Below, piece after piece: positions 44,137 to 53,335 of a DNA stretch of 64,000 bases. Position numbers and translations under genes: made by a program. The notes below the pieces were generated by a model. It saw only the letters and a list, made by a program, of their open reading frames with translations, ran no database searches and was not told the origin of the DNA. Where the stretch lies: positions 248,001-312,000 of the forward strand of contig NZ_NISK01000004.1 in the NCBI RefSeq assembly GCF_002205675.1, in the 5' to 3' direction. The DNA is from Sphingopyxis bauzanensis. Its GTDB lineage: Bacteria; Pseudomonadota; Alphaproteobacteria; Sphingomonadales; Sphingomonadaceae. Positions within the stretch are counted from its first letter, which is position 1, and each line of letters opens with the position of its first letter.

Positions 44137-47100
44137 GCCGAACCCCCATCAGTCATGCCCGGATCGGGGTCGCCGCGCCCGAACCATTCGTCGCGGCGCA
44201 TCAGCTGGTCGAAATCGGCGTAGCGTTTGGCGCTGTCGCCGGGGGCGAATGGCTCCTGCCCGAGCAGGAAGCGCGCGCTCAGCTCCGCCAGTGCTTCGCG
44301 CGCGCGTTCGATCACCGCTGCTGCGGTCGATGGCTTCGGCTTTTGCCCTTTGATCGGCTTGACCGCGCCATCGACGCCCTTTTTGCGGTCGCGCTTCAAT
44401 TCCCAATATTCGAACGCCCCGACCGGCTCGGGCGCCAGATCGCCCAGCCCCGCTTCCTCGGCGATCAGCCCCAGCAAACCGAGCTGGCTGTTCAGCCCCT
44501 CGCCCGCCGATTTGGCCGACGGCGCCGCGCCGGTCTTGTAATCGACGATTGCCAGCGTCCCGTCGGCGGCCTGATCGACGCGATCGGCGGTGCCGCGCAG
44601 CATGATGCCGCCTGTCAGCAGCTTGCCGCTCACTTCATTGGCGACCGGCCAGCGTTCGTCGCGCGCCGCCCACACCCGCTCTGCCGCCCAGCGCAGCGAC
44701 GGCTCGACCCGCGGCAACCAGAAGGCACGACCCAATGAATCGAGCGCCGGATCGGCGCGCAAAGCGGCGAGTTCCGCTGCAAAGGCCGCCTCGGTCAGCC
44801 CCGCCGCCTGCCAGTCCTGCAGGAATTTATGCACCCGCGTCCCGAACCATTTGGCGTCGGGACCGCTGCTTAGCGGCTCGAGTTCGCTCAGCCGCAGGAT
44901 CTTCGCCGCGTAAAAGGCAAAGGGATCGCGCGCCAGTTGGTCGACCCCGGTGACGCTAATCTGGTTGGGACGTGCCGCCTGTGGCGGGGCGGGACGCGGC
45001 TTGTCGGCGGGCTCGCTCCTCCCCGGCGGGACATCGAGCGTTGCCGCGAGCGCGGTCACCGGCTGGCCGTCGAGCGTCGCTGCGGGCAATTCGCCCGCCA
45101 GCGCCGCCAGCCGCAGCCAGAAGCGCGATGCCACCGCCGGGTCGCCGCCGCTGCGCATCGCGCGCGTTACCACTACCTCGCGCGCGGCAAAGGCGCCGGC
45201 AAAATCATGCGCCGCCATCCCCTGCTGGCGCTCGGGCGCCGCGAGGCCGAGCATCCGCCGGATGCCGGGAGCCAGCCAGGGGTCGGGGCTTTGCTGCGGC
45301 GGCCAGCGCCCTTCGTCGAGACCGCCCAAAATCATCAGGTCGGCGCGCTGCAAACGCGCCTCCAGCAAGCCCCAGATGAACAGCCTCGGATGCCCGCCAT
45401 AGGGTGGCCGGATGCTCTCGCCGCTCATCAGGTCGGCGAGCATGGTGGGGAAATCGGCGGGCGCGACCAGCGCCGGGCCGTCACCCTTCGCCATCGCCCA
45501 GCGGTCGAACAGGTCGGACATCGCGCGGCCCGCATGCCCGGTCCATGCGCCCTCGCCGGTCAGCCAGCCGAGCGCGTCTTGCAACGCACCGAGCAGCATC
45601 GACGGCGGCGCCGACACACCCGCGGCGAAGGGCGCGAGCGCGGTGCTCAGCCCCGCCGCCACCTCAGCCCACCAATCTCCAATCGCCACCGCCGCGCCAT
45701 GTCCGCGCCGATCGCTGTCGGTCGCAATCTCGTCAATCCGCGCCGACACCCCCGCCCAGCCCGGTACCAGCCCCGGCCCGCGCAGCACCAGATCGAGCCG
45801 CCGCACTTGATCGAGCCAGTCCAGCCGACCCTCGCCCGCCCGCACCAGCGGATGCCCGAGCAACGCGATCAGCCGCACCGGATCGATCGCCGCGGCAAAG
45901 TCGGCGAGCAGCAACAGCAGCGCGCCCGGCGGGGTCTGCCCCAGCGGCTGCCCGGCGCTGTCATCGACCGCAATGTCCCAGCGCGCGAGCGCCGCGGCGA
46001 CACGTTCGGCGAGCAAACGATCGGGGGTCACCAGCGCGGCGGTGCGTCCCGGCTCGTCCAGCATTCGCCGCATCATCAGCGCGATGCCCTGCGCCTCCTG
46101 CCCGTCATCGGCGAAGGTTGCGGCGCTGACCCCGATCAGGCTGGGCGCAACATCGTCCGCCGCCTGCCAACGCGCGGTATAGGCGGCGGGCGCGAACAGC
46201 AGCGACAGAAAGGGCCCACGCGCATCGGGGCCGTCGAACGGCGACGCCGCGGCCCATGCGCCGACCTCTGCACGCGCGATGCCCATGCGGCCAAGCAGCA
46301 GTTTCAGATGATATTGCGGATGCGTTTCGAGCGGGCGCTCGCCCGGTTTATCGGGATCGGGCTTGACCGGACCCAGCGCGTCCCATTCCTCCGCGGCCAT
46401 GCTCAAGTCGAGCCCCGGCAGCACCACCATCCCTTGTGGCAGGTGGGCGACGGTGCGCAGAAGCCGCGCGATCGCGGGGGCCGCGGTGCTCACCCCCGCC
46501 GCGACAACAAAGCGCGCTGGCGGTGCGGCGCGCCATCCATCGCTGACGCGCGCGAGCAGGCGGTTGCGCCGGTCGGCGCGGTCGATATGCCCCGTCGCGG
46601 CCAGCATCGCGGGCCAATGGTCGATAAGCAGGCGCAGGCGCTGCCAAGATGCCTGCCAATGCCCGGCAAGATCACCGAGCGCGGCTTCGATGTCGCCGAG
46701 CCGCGCGGGGGCAATCTCCTCATAATGCAGCTGGTCAATCACCCGCCCCAGCCCTTCGGCCAGCTGGAACGCCGCGGCGCCGGTGATCGCTTCCTCGCCC
46801 GCCGGATTGTGCCGCTCGATCAGCGCCGCCAGCATCAGCCGCCGCCGCAATGCGTCGATCGCGGGCGGGATCGGGTCGGCAGCGTCGATCGCATCGAGCG
46901 CCAGCGCGACGCTTTCATCAAGGTCGGCGTCGCCGATCACCGCGAGCCGCGGCATCAGCAACCCCGCCCCGCTGGCGCGCACAAACGCCGCCTGCACCGC
47001 GCTGCGCGCGCGGTTGCTCGGCAGCAGGATCAGCCCTTCGGCGAGCCCAAGTGCGCCATCGGCAAAGCGGTCGATCAGGCCAGCGGCGAGCGCGTCAGCA

Positions 47101-47147
47101 AACGCCCGTTGGACGGGGATCGAAAAGACGGTGGGATGCGCGGTCAT
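44133..47147 (-). CDS. addB: Double-strand break repair protein AddB
   Basis: A 1004-residue AddB subunit. The N-terminal part is an inactivated helicase-like domain: SNRARSAVQAAF is in the position of a degenerate Walker A region (about 43-54). The C-terminal nuclease domain has IVDYKTG near 880. I see no four-Cys iron-sulfur motif of the Bacillus type, consistent with alphaproteobacterial AddB. It overlaps addA by four bases. The 951-residue plus-strand frame across it is antisense. Confidence 0.93.
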   Translation of the reverse strand: MTAHPTVFSIPVQRAFADALAAGLIDRFADGALGLAEGLILLPSNRARSAVQAAFVRASGAGLLMPRLAVIGDADLDESVALALDAIDAADPIPPAIDALRRRLMLAALIERHNPAGEEAITGAAAFQLAEGLGRVIDQLHYEEIAPARLGDIEAALGDLAGHWQASWQRLRLLIDHWPAMLAATGHIDRADRRNRLLARVSDGWRAAPPARFVVAAGVSTAAPAIARLLRTVAHLPQGMVVLPGLDLSMAAEEWDALGPVKPDPDKPGERPLETHPQYHLKLLLGRMGIARAEVGAWAAASPFDGPDARGPFLSLLFAPAAYTARWQAADDVAPSLIGVSAATFADDGQEAQGIALMMRRMLDEPGRTAALVTPDRLLAERVAAALARWDIAVDDSAGQPLGQTPPGALLLLLADFAAAIDPVRLIALLGHPLVRAGEGRLDWLDQVRRLDLVLRGPGLVPGWAGVSARIDEIATDSDRRGHGAAVAIGDWWAEVAAGLSTALAPFAAGVSAPPSMLLGALQDALGWLTGEGAWTGHAGRAMSDLFDRWAMAKGDGPALVAPADFPTMLADLMSGESIRPPYGGHPRLFIWGLLEARLQRADLMILGGLDEGRWPPQQSPDPWLAPGIRRMLGLAAPERQQGMAAHDFAGAFAAREVVVTRAMRSGGDPAVASRFWLRLAALAGELPAATLDGQPVTALAATLDVPPGRSEPADKPRPAPPQAARPNQISVTGVDQLARDPFAFYAAKILRLSELEPLSSGPDAKWFGTRVHKFLQDWQAAGLTEAAFAAELAALRADPALDSLGRAFWLPRVEPSLRWAAERVWAARDERWPVANEVSGKLLTGGIMLRGTADRVDQAADGTLAIVDYKTGAAPSAKSAGEGLNSQLGLLGLIAEEAGLGDLAPEPVGAFEYWELKRDRKKGVDGAVKPIKGQKPKPSTAAAVIERAREALAELSARFLLGQEPFAPGDSAKRYADFDQLMRRDEWFGRGDPDPGMTDGGSA

Positions 47148-47190
47148 GCCGACTGGTTATTCAAGGCTTGCCAAAGATACGCAAGCCGCT

Positions 47191-47325
47191 CCTCCCTGTG
47201 GCGTAGCCATGGGGAGGTGGCAGCGCGAAGCGCTGACCGAGGGGCCATGACGCGAGGTTGCTGCCCCTCCACCACCGCCTGCGGCGGGGGTCCCCCTCCC
47301 CATCGCTGCGCGACAGGGAGGATCA
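47191..47325. repeat. Long palindromic repeat, family D copy 3
   Basis: Begins CCTCCCTGTGGCGTAGCC and ends CCCATCGCTGCGCGACAGGG. It lies between murU and addB, interrupting the otherwise tight cluster. Confidence 0.85.
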
Positions 47326-47330
47326 AGCGT

Positions 47331-48050
47331 TTAAACCTCACCCAGCGCCGCTTCGGTCGGCGCAATACTCGCGGGCGATCCGACATCGAACCACTGCCCC
47401 ATATGCGACAGACCAAACAACCGCCCCGCCGCAATCGCGCGGTCCCACAGGATGTTGGTCGAGAACGGTCCCGCGGGCGCATCGTCAAGCAGGCGCGGCG
47501 AGATCAGCTGGACGCCGGTATAGACGAACGGCGCGATGCGACCGGGCTTGCGCCGCGACAACAATCCCGACGGGTCCATATGGAAATCGCCGCGTCCGCC
47601 ATGGCCGGTCGCGCTCGCTTGCCGGATCAGCAGCAACAGTGCGTCCATCCGCGCCCCGTCCCAGTGCCGCGCCAGGTGCCGGATGCTGTCCTGCGGCCCG
47701 TCGGTCCAGATGTTGTCGCTGTTGACGATCAGGATGGGATCGCCGCTGAGCTGCGGCAAAGCCTTGACCATCCCGCCGCCGGTTTCGAGTAACAGGTCGC
47801 GCTCGTCCGAAATGCCGATCGTGAATGACCGCTTTTGCGCCGCGAGATGCGCTTCGAGGGCGTCGGCCAGATAATGGACGTTGACGACGACATGCCCGAT
47901 CCCCGCCGCTTCGATGCGGTCGAGGCTATGGTCGATCAGCGGCTTGCCAGCAACGCGCACCAGCGGCTTGGGCCGTGTGGCGGTGAGCGGGCGCATGCGC
48001 TTGCCCAGCCCCGCCGCCATCACCATCGCGCTGTCGATCCTGGCGTCCAT
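47331..48050 (-). CDS. murU: N-acetylmuramate-1-phosphate uridylyltransferase MurU
   Basis: A 239-residue nucleotidyltransferase with the sugar-nucleotide signature AMVMAAGLGKRMRPLT near the start and KPLVRVAGKPLIDH. In Pseudomonas and Caulobacter MurU turns MurNAc-1-phosphate into UDP-MurNAc, bypassing fosfomycin-sensitive de novo synthesis; adjacency to amgK supports this role. I start at the ATG at 48050, which shares one base with the amgK stop (TGATG). A GTG two codons earlier is possible. Confidence 0.88.
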   Translation of the reverse strand: MDARIDSAMVMAAGLGKRMRPLTATRPKPLVRVAGKPLIDHSLDRIEAAGIGHVVVNVHYLADALEAHLAAQKRSFTIGISDERDLLLETGGGMVKALPQLSGDPILIVNSDNIWTDGPQDSIRHLARHWDGARMDALLLLIRQASATGHGGRGDFHMDPSGLLSRRKPGRIAPFVYTGVQLISPRLLDDAPAGPFSTNILWDRAIAAGRLFGLSHMGQWFDVGSPASIAPTEAALGEV

Positions 48051-49030
48051 CACCACGCTGCCGCGCGTTTATCGGCGGGGATATTTGCGTCGAACCATGC
48101 GCGCACCGGCGCGAGCCCCGGATGCGCCAGATCGCGTTCGAGCAGCCCCCACATCCGCGGCTGGAACTGGCGATACCCCGGCTTGCCATCGCGTTTCCAC
48201 AATCGCACGAACACCCCCAGGATGCGCGTGTTGCGCTGCGCCGCGAGCGCCCAATAGGCATTTTCGATGTCGTGCCCCGTCGCGCCCTGATAACGCGCCA
48301 ACATCGCCGCCTCGACCGCCGGGGTGACATCGCGCCGCGCATCCTCGAGCACCGAGGCGAGGTCATAGGCCGGGTGCCCGATCAGCGCATCCTGGAAATC
48401 GAGCAGGCCATAATGGGCCACCCCCGCCTTGCCCGGCACCAGCATGATATTTTCGGCATGATAATCGCGCAGCACGGTGACGCGCGGCAGGCCGTCATGC
48501 TCCACCGCGGTCAGCACCGCTTCCCAGGCGCCGCGAAAGGCATCACGGTCAACGTCGATGCCCTGCGTTGGGCAATACCAGTCGCTGAACAGCATCACCT
48601 CGTCGAGCCACTGCTCCAGCCCCAGCACCGGCAGTCCGGGCATCGGCGGGCGCGTGTGGAGGTGGACGAGCAGGTCGGTCACCCCGGCATATAAATCCAC
48701 CTCGCGGTGCAGCGCCGCATCGGCGGTTTCGCGCAGGCGGACATTGCCGAAATCCTCGATCAGCAGCAGCCCTTGCGCCAGGTCGCGGGCAAAGATCGTC
48801 GGCGCGGTCAGCTCCTGCTCGCACAGATATTCGGCCACCGCGATGAATGGGCGCGGATCCTCGTGCGGCGGCGGCGCGTCCATCAGCACCGCCTGCCGCG
48901 CGCCGTCGACGACGCGGAAATAGCGCCGGAACGACGCATCGCCGGCAAGCGGCAAAATCTGGGCATCGCCCCAGCCATGCGCGGCAAGGAACGCCGGGGC
49001 ATGGGCGGGCGGAATCATCGGAGCGGCCAT
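48050..49030 (-). CDS. amgK: N-acetylmuramate/N-acetylglucosamine anomeric kinase AmgK
   Basis: A 326-residue phosphotransferase of the aminoglycoside phosphotransferase fold. The catalytic loop LRDYHAENIML and the following LLDFQDALIGHPAYDL metal-binding segment are intact. AmgK phosphorylates MurNAc at C1 for cell-wall recycling, working with MurU. The start is uncertain between 49030 and an ATG at 49018 that overlaps the tsaE stop (ATGA); longer frames to 49144 are antisense-like. Confidence 0.86.
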   Translation of the reverse strand: MAAPMIPPAHAPAFLAAHGWGDAQILPLAGDASFRRYFRVVDGARQAVLMDAPPPHEDPRPFIAVAEYLCEQELTAPTIFARDLAQGLLLIEDFGNVRLRETADAALHREVDLYAGVTDLLVHLHTRPPMPGLPVLGLEQWLDEVMLFSDWYCPTQGIDVDRDAFRGAWEAVLTAVEHDGLPRVTVLRDYHAENIMLVPGKAGVAHYGLLDFQDALIGHPAYDLASVLEDARRDVTPAVEAAMLARYQGATGHDIENAYWALAAQRNTRILGVFVRLWKRDGKPGYRQFQPRMWGLLERDLAHPGLAPVRAWFDANIPADKRAAAW

Positions 49031-49464
49031 CGGCTCCCCCAAGACGTCGGCACGTCGGCTGTCAAGACGCGCGCGTCGCCGCTCTCCGAAATCGTGATCG
49101 ACAGCGCGTCGGGCCAACCCTGCGATCCCAGCCGTTCGGGCCACTCGATCAGCAGCACACCGTCGTACAGATAATCGTCGAGGCCGAGCTCGATGAGCTC
49201 GTCTTCCTCCTCGATCCGGTACAGATCGACATGCGCGATCGGCAGGTCGACCTCGGGCGGCGCATAGGGCTGGACGATTGCAAAGGTCGGGCTCGGCGCC
49301 TCGCCGACCAGTCCGCGCGCCTTCAGCATCGCGCGCGCCAGCGTCGTCTTGCCCGCGCCAAGATCCCCCGACAGCAGGACGACATCACCCGGCATCAACG
49401 CCGCGCCAATCGCCGCGCCAATGCGGTCGGCCGCGGTGAGATTGTAGGAACAAGTGAAATTCAT
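49015..49464 (-). CDS. tsaE: tRNA threonylcarbamoyladenosine biosynthesis ATPase TsaE
   Basis: A 149-residue small ATPase with Walker A GDLGAGKTT at 33-41 and IAHVDLYRI/LIEWPERLG segments. It works with TsaB and TsaD to make t6A37 in ANN-decoding tRNAs. It overlaps amgK. The TrmO-like protein at 14056 would further methylate t6A, linking the two functionally though not in position. Confidence 0.93.
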   Translation of the reverse strand: MNFTCSYNLTAADRIGAAIGAALMPGDVVLLSGDLGAGKTTLARAMLKARGLVGEAPSPTFAIVQPYAPPEVDLPIAHVDLYRIEEEDELIELGLDDYLYDGVLLIEWPERLGSQGWPDALSITISESGDARVLTADVPTSWGSRWPLR

Positions 49465-49475
49465 ATAAATCGCCG

Positions 49476-49556
49476 CGCCCCTGCGGAGGCAGGGGAGTAT
49501 CTCCGGTCAGTGCCATGTTGAGGTGTCGGAAGATGGATCCCTGCCTTCGCAGGGAA
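49476..49556. repeat. Palindromic repeat between tsaE and divL
   Basis: Two hairpins, GCCCCTGCGGAGGCAGGGG and TCCCTGCCTTCGCAGGGA, face one another within about 80 bp, so the whole element can also fold as one long cruciform. Confidence 0.75.
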
Positions 49557-49585
49557 ACAAGCAAAAAAGATGGCGACCAGCGTCG

Positions 49586-51943
49586 TCATACGCGCCGCGG
49601 CAAACTGATCCGCACCAGCGTCCCTTGCCCAGCCTCGCTCAGCACCTCCATCGACCCGCCATGTGCGGCGACGAGCTGGCGTGCGAGCGCGAGGCCGATG
49701 CCGCCCGACGCGGTCCCCGCCTGTTGCCCCTTGGTCACCGCGGCGACCGCCTCGGGCATTCCCGGGCCATTGTCCGACACGATGATGTCGATCCCGTGCG
49801 CGTCACCCGTCGCATGCAGCAGCACGCGGCCGCCCGATTTGCGGGTCGGCGCAGTGTAGCGGACCGCATTGTCGAGCAGCCCCGCGACCAGCCGCGACAG
49901 CCGCGGCGCATCGCCGTCGATGCGGCCCAGATCGGGGGAAATATTGCCGACCAGCTCGACCTTCTCGGCCGCGGCAATCGCTCTGGCGTCTGTCAGCGCG
50001 CCGTCGAGCAGCTTGCGCACATCGACCGGCGCCCGCTCGACCACCAGTGACCCCGCTTCGCCCTGCGCCAGGTCGAGAACATTGTCGATCTGGCGCCCCA
50101 GCACCGCGACCGAATCCATGATCGCGTCGACATAGCCCTGCTGTTGCTCGCTCAGCTTGCCGGCATAGCCCGCCTGCAACATCTCGCCGAACCCGCCGAT
50201 CGAGGTCAGCGGCGTGCGCAGTTCGTAGCTCATCCGCGACAGGAACGCGGTCTTGACCTTGTCCGCAGCCTCCAGCGCCTCGTTGCGTTCGCGCAGCGCG
50301 CCTTCCATCTTCCGGCTCGGGGTGATGTCGAGCATGATGAGCAGCGCATTGCCGTCGGGCAGCGGGATCGACGCGAAATCGAAATAACGCCCATCGGCAA
50401 AGCCGATTTCGCCGCCGCGCTGTTGCCGTTCCAGGGTCGCGGCGCGGATAACTTCCTGGACGATGCTGATCTGGTTCGGTTTCACCAACCGGTCGGCCAG
50501 CCCACCCATCAGCGCATCGACGCGCGGATGCGCCGCCAGCGTCCCCTCTTCGATCCCCCACAGGCGGCGGAAGCGCTGGTTCCACAGATGCAGCCGCCCG
50601 TCGGGGGCGAACACCGCGATCGCCTCAAACAGATTGTCAAAGGTCGCGGTGCGGACACGCAGCAGGGTATCGCGCGCGCCCGCCAATTGCACCTGTTCGG
50701 TCTTGTCCTCGGCGATAAGCAGCAGTCCGCCATCGGGGGTCGGCTGCGCCACCACATGCAGGTGAGTGCCGTCGCGCAGCAGCCAATCCTCTTCGCTCGC
50801 CCCCGCCTGCGCGAACCAGTCGACATGCACTTGCCGCCATTCGGGATAGTCGCGCACCTCGGGCGTCCGCCCGCCCTCACGCCAGGCATCGAGCAGCCGC
50901 GCGAAAGCGCGCGCCTCGCTTACATCCTCGGCCTCGAGCGCAAACAGGCGGCGGAACGGCAGATTGGCAAAGGCCAGCCCCTGATCAGGTCCAAATTGCG
51001 CCACCGCCGCCGACAATCGGTCGAGCAGTTCGCGCTGCGTGTCGACAAAGCGGCGGTGCGCGCCGCGTTCGCTCTCCAGTTCCTGAATGTCGATCGCATA
51101 GCCCGCGATGCCGATCACCCGCCCGCCGGTCGGCGCCAGCGGCACATCGACGACGCGCATGATCCGGCGCTCACCCTCGATCGTCACCGGGATCGTGCGG
51201 ATTTGCGCCGAACCCGCAATGCGCGCTTCGTCGGCGGCTTCGGCGGCGCTGACCCCGGCGACGGTTTCGCACAGCTCAATGCCGCCATCGATTACCGCCA
51301 CCGCACTCTTCGCCTCGACCGCGCGAACATAGGCGCTGTTGACGAGCGCGAGATTGAGGTCGGTGTCGCGGAACCACATCGGGAAGGGCGCGGCTTCGAT
51401 CAGCCCCGACAGCGCCTCGAACGCCGCCATCGCCTCGTCGCGCTCGCTGCGCGCCTGCGCCAGTGCGTGCTGGCCGTCGGTCGCATCGCTCAGCCACAGC
51501 AGCACGCTGCCCGGCCCGCCGACCGCCTGCGGCGCCGGGGCGCCGTGCAGGATGATCGTGCGCTGGCTCCCCTGCGGTTTCAGGCTCAGCGTAAAGGGTT
51601 TGGCGCCGCGCTGCGCGCCGAGGATCGCCTGACGCAGCGCGTCATGGCCGTCGAGATCGAGCCCGCTGCCCAGCCCGCGCAGCTCGTCGAAATTGCGCGG
51701 CCCTTGCTCCAGGCCCAGCCAGCGCCCCAATTTCTCGCTCGCCTCGATCCGCCAGTCGGCGCGGACGATCACCGGCAGTTGCGGCGACGCCTCGACAAGA
51801 CTGCCAAGCCGTTCGGCCTGCCCCGCAACAAACGCCGCACGCCGCTGCATCGCTATGCCGCGCCCGACCGCCCACAATCCGGCGAGCAGCCAAAGCGCAG
51901 AGAACAGACCCAGAGCAAAGAGCGCGCCTGACGACAGCGTCAT
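49586..51943 (-). CDS. divL: DivL-type PAS sensor kinase with Tyr in place of the phospho-His
   Basis: A 785-residue protein: one N-terminal transmembrane segment (about 5-28), several PAS-like domains (about 180-290, 380-430, 435-545), then a DHp/ATPase core. The H-box reads SRMSYELRTPLT: the usual His is Tyr573. The ATPase keeps an N-box (LLDNAVRY), DNGPGMPE and GGIGLALARQL. This substitution is the hallmark of DivL, the alphaproteobacterial cell-cycle regulator that controls CckA. Together with the tsaE/amgK/murU/addBA neighbourhood this makes DivL the best call. Kinase or pseudokinase activity is not decided by sequence. Confidence 0.88.
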   Translation of the reverse strand: MTLSSGALFALGLFSALWLLAGLWAVGRGIAMQRRAAFVAGQAERLGSLVEASPQLPVIVRADWRIEASEKLGRWLGLEQGPRNFDELRGLGSGLDLDGHDALRQAILGAQRGAKPFTLSLKPQGSQRTIILHGAPAPQAVGGPGSVLLWLSDATDGQHALAQARSERDEAMAAFEALSGLIEAAPFPMWFRDTDLNLALVNSAYVRAVEAKSAVAVIDGGIELCETVAGVSAAEAADEARIAGSAQIRTIPVTIEGERRIMRVVDVPLAPTGGRVIGIAGYAIDIQELESERGAHRRFVDTQRELLDRLSAAVAQFGPDQGLAFANLPFRRLFALEAEDVSEARAFARLLDAWREGGRTPEVRDYPEWRQVHVDWFAQAGASEEDWLLRDGTHLHVVAQPTPDGGLLLIAEDKTEQVQLAGARDTLLRVRTATFDNLFEAIAVFAPDGRLHLWNQRFRRLWGIEEGTLAAHPRVDALMGGLADRLVKPNQISIVQEVIRAATLERQQRGGEIGFADGRYFDFASIPLPDGNALLIMLDITPSRKMEGALRERNEALEAADKVKTAFLSRMSYELRTPLTSIGGFGEMLQAGYAGKLSEQQQGYVDAIMDSVAVLGRQIDNVLDLAQGEAGSLVVERAPVDVRKLLDGALTDARAIAAAEKVELVGNISPDLGRIDGDAPRLSRLVAGLLDNAVRYTAPTRKSGGRVLLHATGDAHGIDIIVSDNGPGMPEAVAAVTKGQQAGTASGGIGLALARQLVAAHGGSMEVLSEAGQGTLVRISLPRRV

Positions 51944-52181
51944 CAGGCGAACGCCGCGCCGTGCGGGGAATGAAGGGAGGGGCGGTGGGCCATCAGCCCG
52001 CCCTATCGACTGTCCCCGAGGGTTTCAATCGCTAGGCGTCGGGGGGCGCCGATCGGTGGCCCCGCCGCGACGGTAGGCATGGCTTGGGTCCATAATCCTT
52101 TGCAGCGGCTGCGGCCCTGAAGTAGTTCGACACTTGGAATGGATGTGTGACCGGACAGCTCCATCGCCTTGAGGAGGTCGC

Positions 52182-53276
52182 GTGCAGGACAAGAAGCTTT
52201 TGGCCTTGGCTGCCGCCTTAGACGACCCCGCAGGCCACGACCCCGGCGACGCGCCAATTTCGATATCGGCCGGTTTGGCCGATTGGTTGCTGGCGCAAGG
52301 TATCTCGCTTGCCTTTACCTCTTATCAGACAGGCCAATTGATCGTCGCCGGAGTCGGTCCGGACATGCGCCTGTCCTTTAACCAGCAGCAATATGCCCGC
52401 GCGACTGGCCTCTTTTACGACCGCGGACGTTTGCTGGTTGGGTCAATGTTTCAGATATGGCGCTTGGAAAACATGCTGCGCCCCGGCCATTATGCCAACA
52501 ATGCCTTTGACATGGCCTTGGTACCCCGCACCGCGCACACCGTGGGCTACGTCGATACGCACGAGCTTGCCTTCGACGCCGATGATCGGATCATCTTCAT
52601 CAATTCACGATATTCCTGCCTGGCGACGATCGACGAGGTTCACAGCTTTCGACCCGTTTGGCGGCCCCGCTTTATTTCAGCGCTGGCGCCCGAGGATCGC
52701 TGCCATCTCAACGGTCTGGCGATGGATTGCGGCGTACCCCGCTTTGTGACTGTCGCTGGCATATCGGATGAAAAAGATGGCTGGCGCGCCGATCGCCAGG
52801 GTGGCGGGGCGGTGATCGACATTGTCAGCGATGAGGTGGTCGTCAGCGGCCTGACAATGCCCCACAGCCCGCGCGTGCATGACGGCGCGCTTTGGCTGCT
52901 CGATTCGGGACGCGGCCAGATTGTCCGCGTCGATATTGGCAGCGGGAACCGCGAAGATATCGCCTTTTGTCCCGGCTTCCTCCGCGGTCTCGCATTTCAC
53001 AATAATTTTGCCATCGTTACTGTATCCATGGCACGCGAAGACAAGTTCAAAGATCTTGCGATTCAGGCGGGGTTGGAGGAGCGTCATCTGGAAGCTCAAT
53101 GTGGCATCCTGATCGTCGATACGCGCACCGGGCAGACGGTTCATTCCATCCTGCTGGGCGGGAAATTCACCGAAATGTTTGACGTCGCGATCCTTCCCGG
53201 GGTGCGCAACCCGATGACTATTGGACCTGCAACGGTCGAGATGATTGGCGCCGTCAGCATCGGCGACGAAATTTAG
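52182..53276 (+). CDS. TIGR03032/DUF4915 family protein
   Basis: A 364-residue protein of the TIGR03032 (DUF4915) family, likely a beta-propeller: repeated hydrophobic strand motifs, for example LYFTSYQTGQL-type starts, WRLEN, FINSRYSCLATID, FRPVWRPRFIS, DGALWLLDSGRGQ and the GFLRGLAFHNNF strand. No signal peptide is seen. The family has no firmly known activity; members often accompany sulfotransferase or hydroxylase genes. The GTG start has GAGGAGG four bases upstream. G+C is low for this window (29 of 60 bases at 52981-53040). Convergent with the TonB receptor. Confidence 0.8.
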   Translation: MQDKKLLALAAALDDPAGHDPGDAPISISAGLADWLLAQGISLAFTSYQTGQLIVAGVGPDMRLSFNQQQYARATGLFYDRGRLLVGSMFQIWRLENMLRPGHYANNAFDMALVPRTAHTVGYVDTHELAFDADDRIIFINSRYSCLATIDEVHSFRPVWRPRFISALAPEDRCHLNGLAMDCGVPRFVTVAGISDEKDGWRADRQGGGAVIDIVSDEVVVSGLTMPHSPRVHDGALWLLDSGRGQIVRVDIGSGNREDIAFCPGFLRGLAFHNNFAIVTVSMAREDKFKDLAIQAGLEERHLEAQCGILIVDTRTGQTVHSILLGGKFTEMFDVAILPGVRNPMTIGPATVEMIGAVSIGDEI

Positions 53277-53278
53277 CC

Positions 53279-53312
53279 AAAAAAAGAGGTCGCGCCGTTG
53301 CCGACGCGACCC
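53279..53312 (-). terminator. Rho-independent terminator of the TonB receptor gene
   Basis: GGTCGCG and CGCGACC (53288-53312) form a hairpin; on the minus strand it is followed by TCTTTTTTT. Clear terminator for the leftward transcript, 24 bp after the receptor stop. Confidence 0.85.
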
Positions 53313-53335
53313 CATGCTATTCGATTTGTCGGCGA

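Noticed and set aside
44937-47792. A 951-codon plus-strand frame
   Set aside because: It is antisense to addB and murU. The addB protein has recognisable domains and the reverse frame has a repetitive Arg/Pro/Gly composition typical of GC-rich shadows.
50144-51931. A 595-codon plus-strand frame across divL
   Set aside because: Antisense shadow of a kinase with PAS, DHp and ATPase motifs; Arg/Gln/Asp-rich translation without domains.
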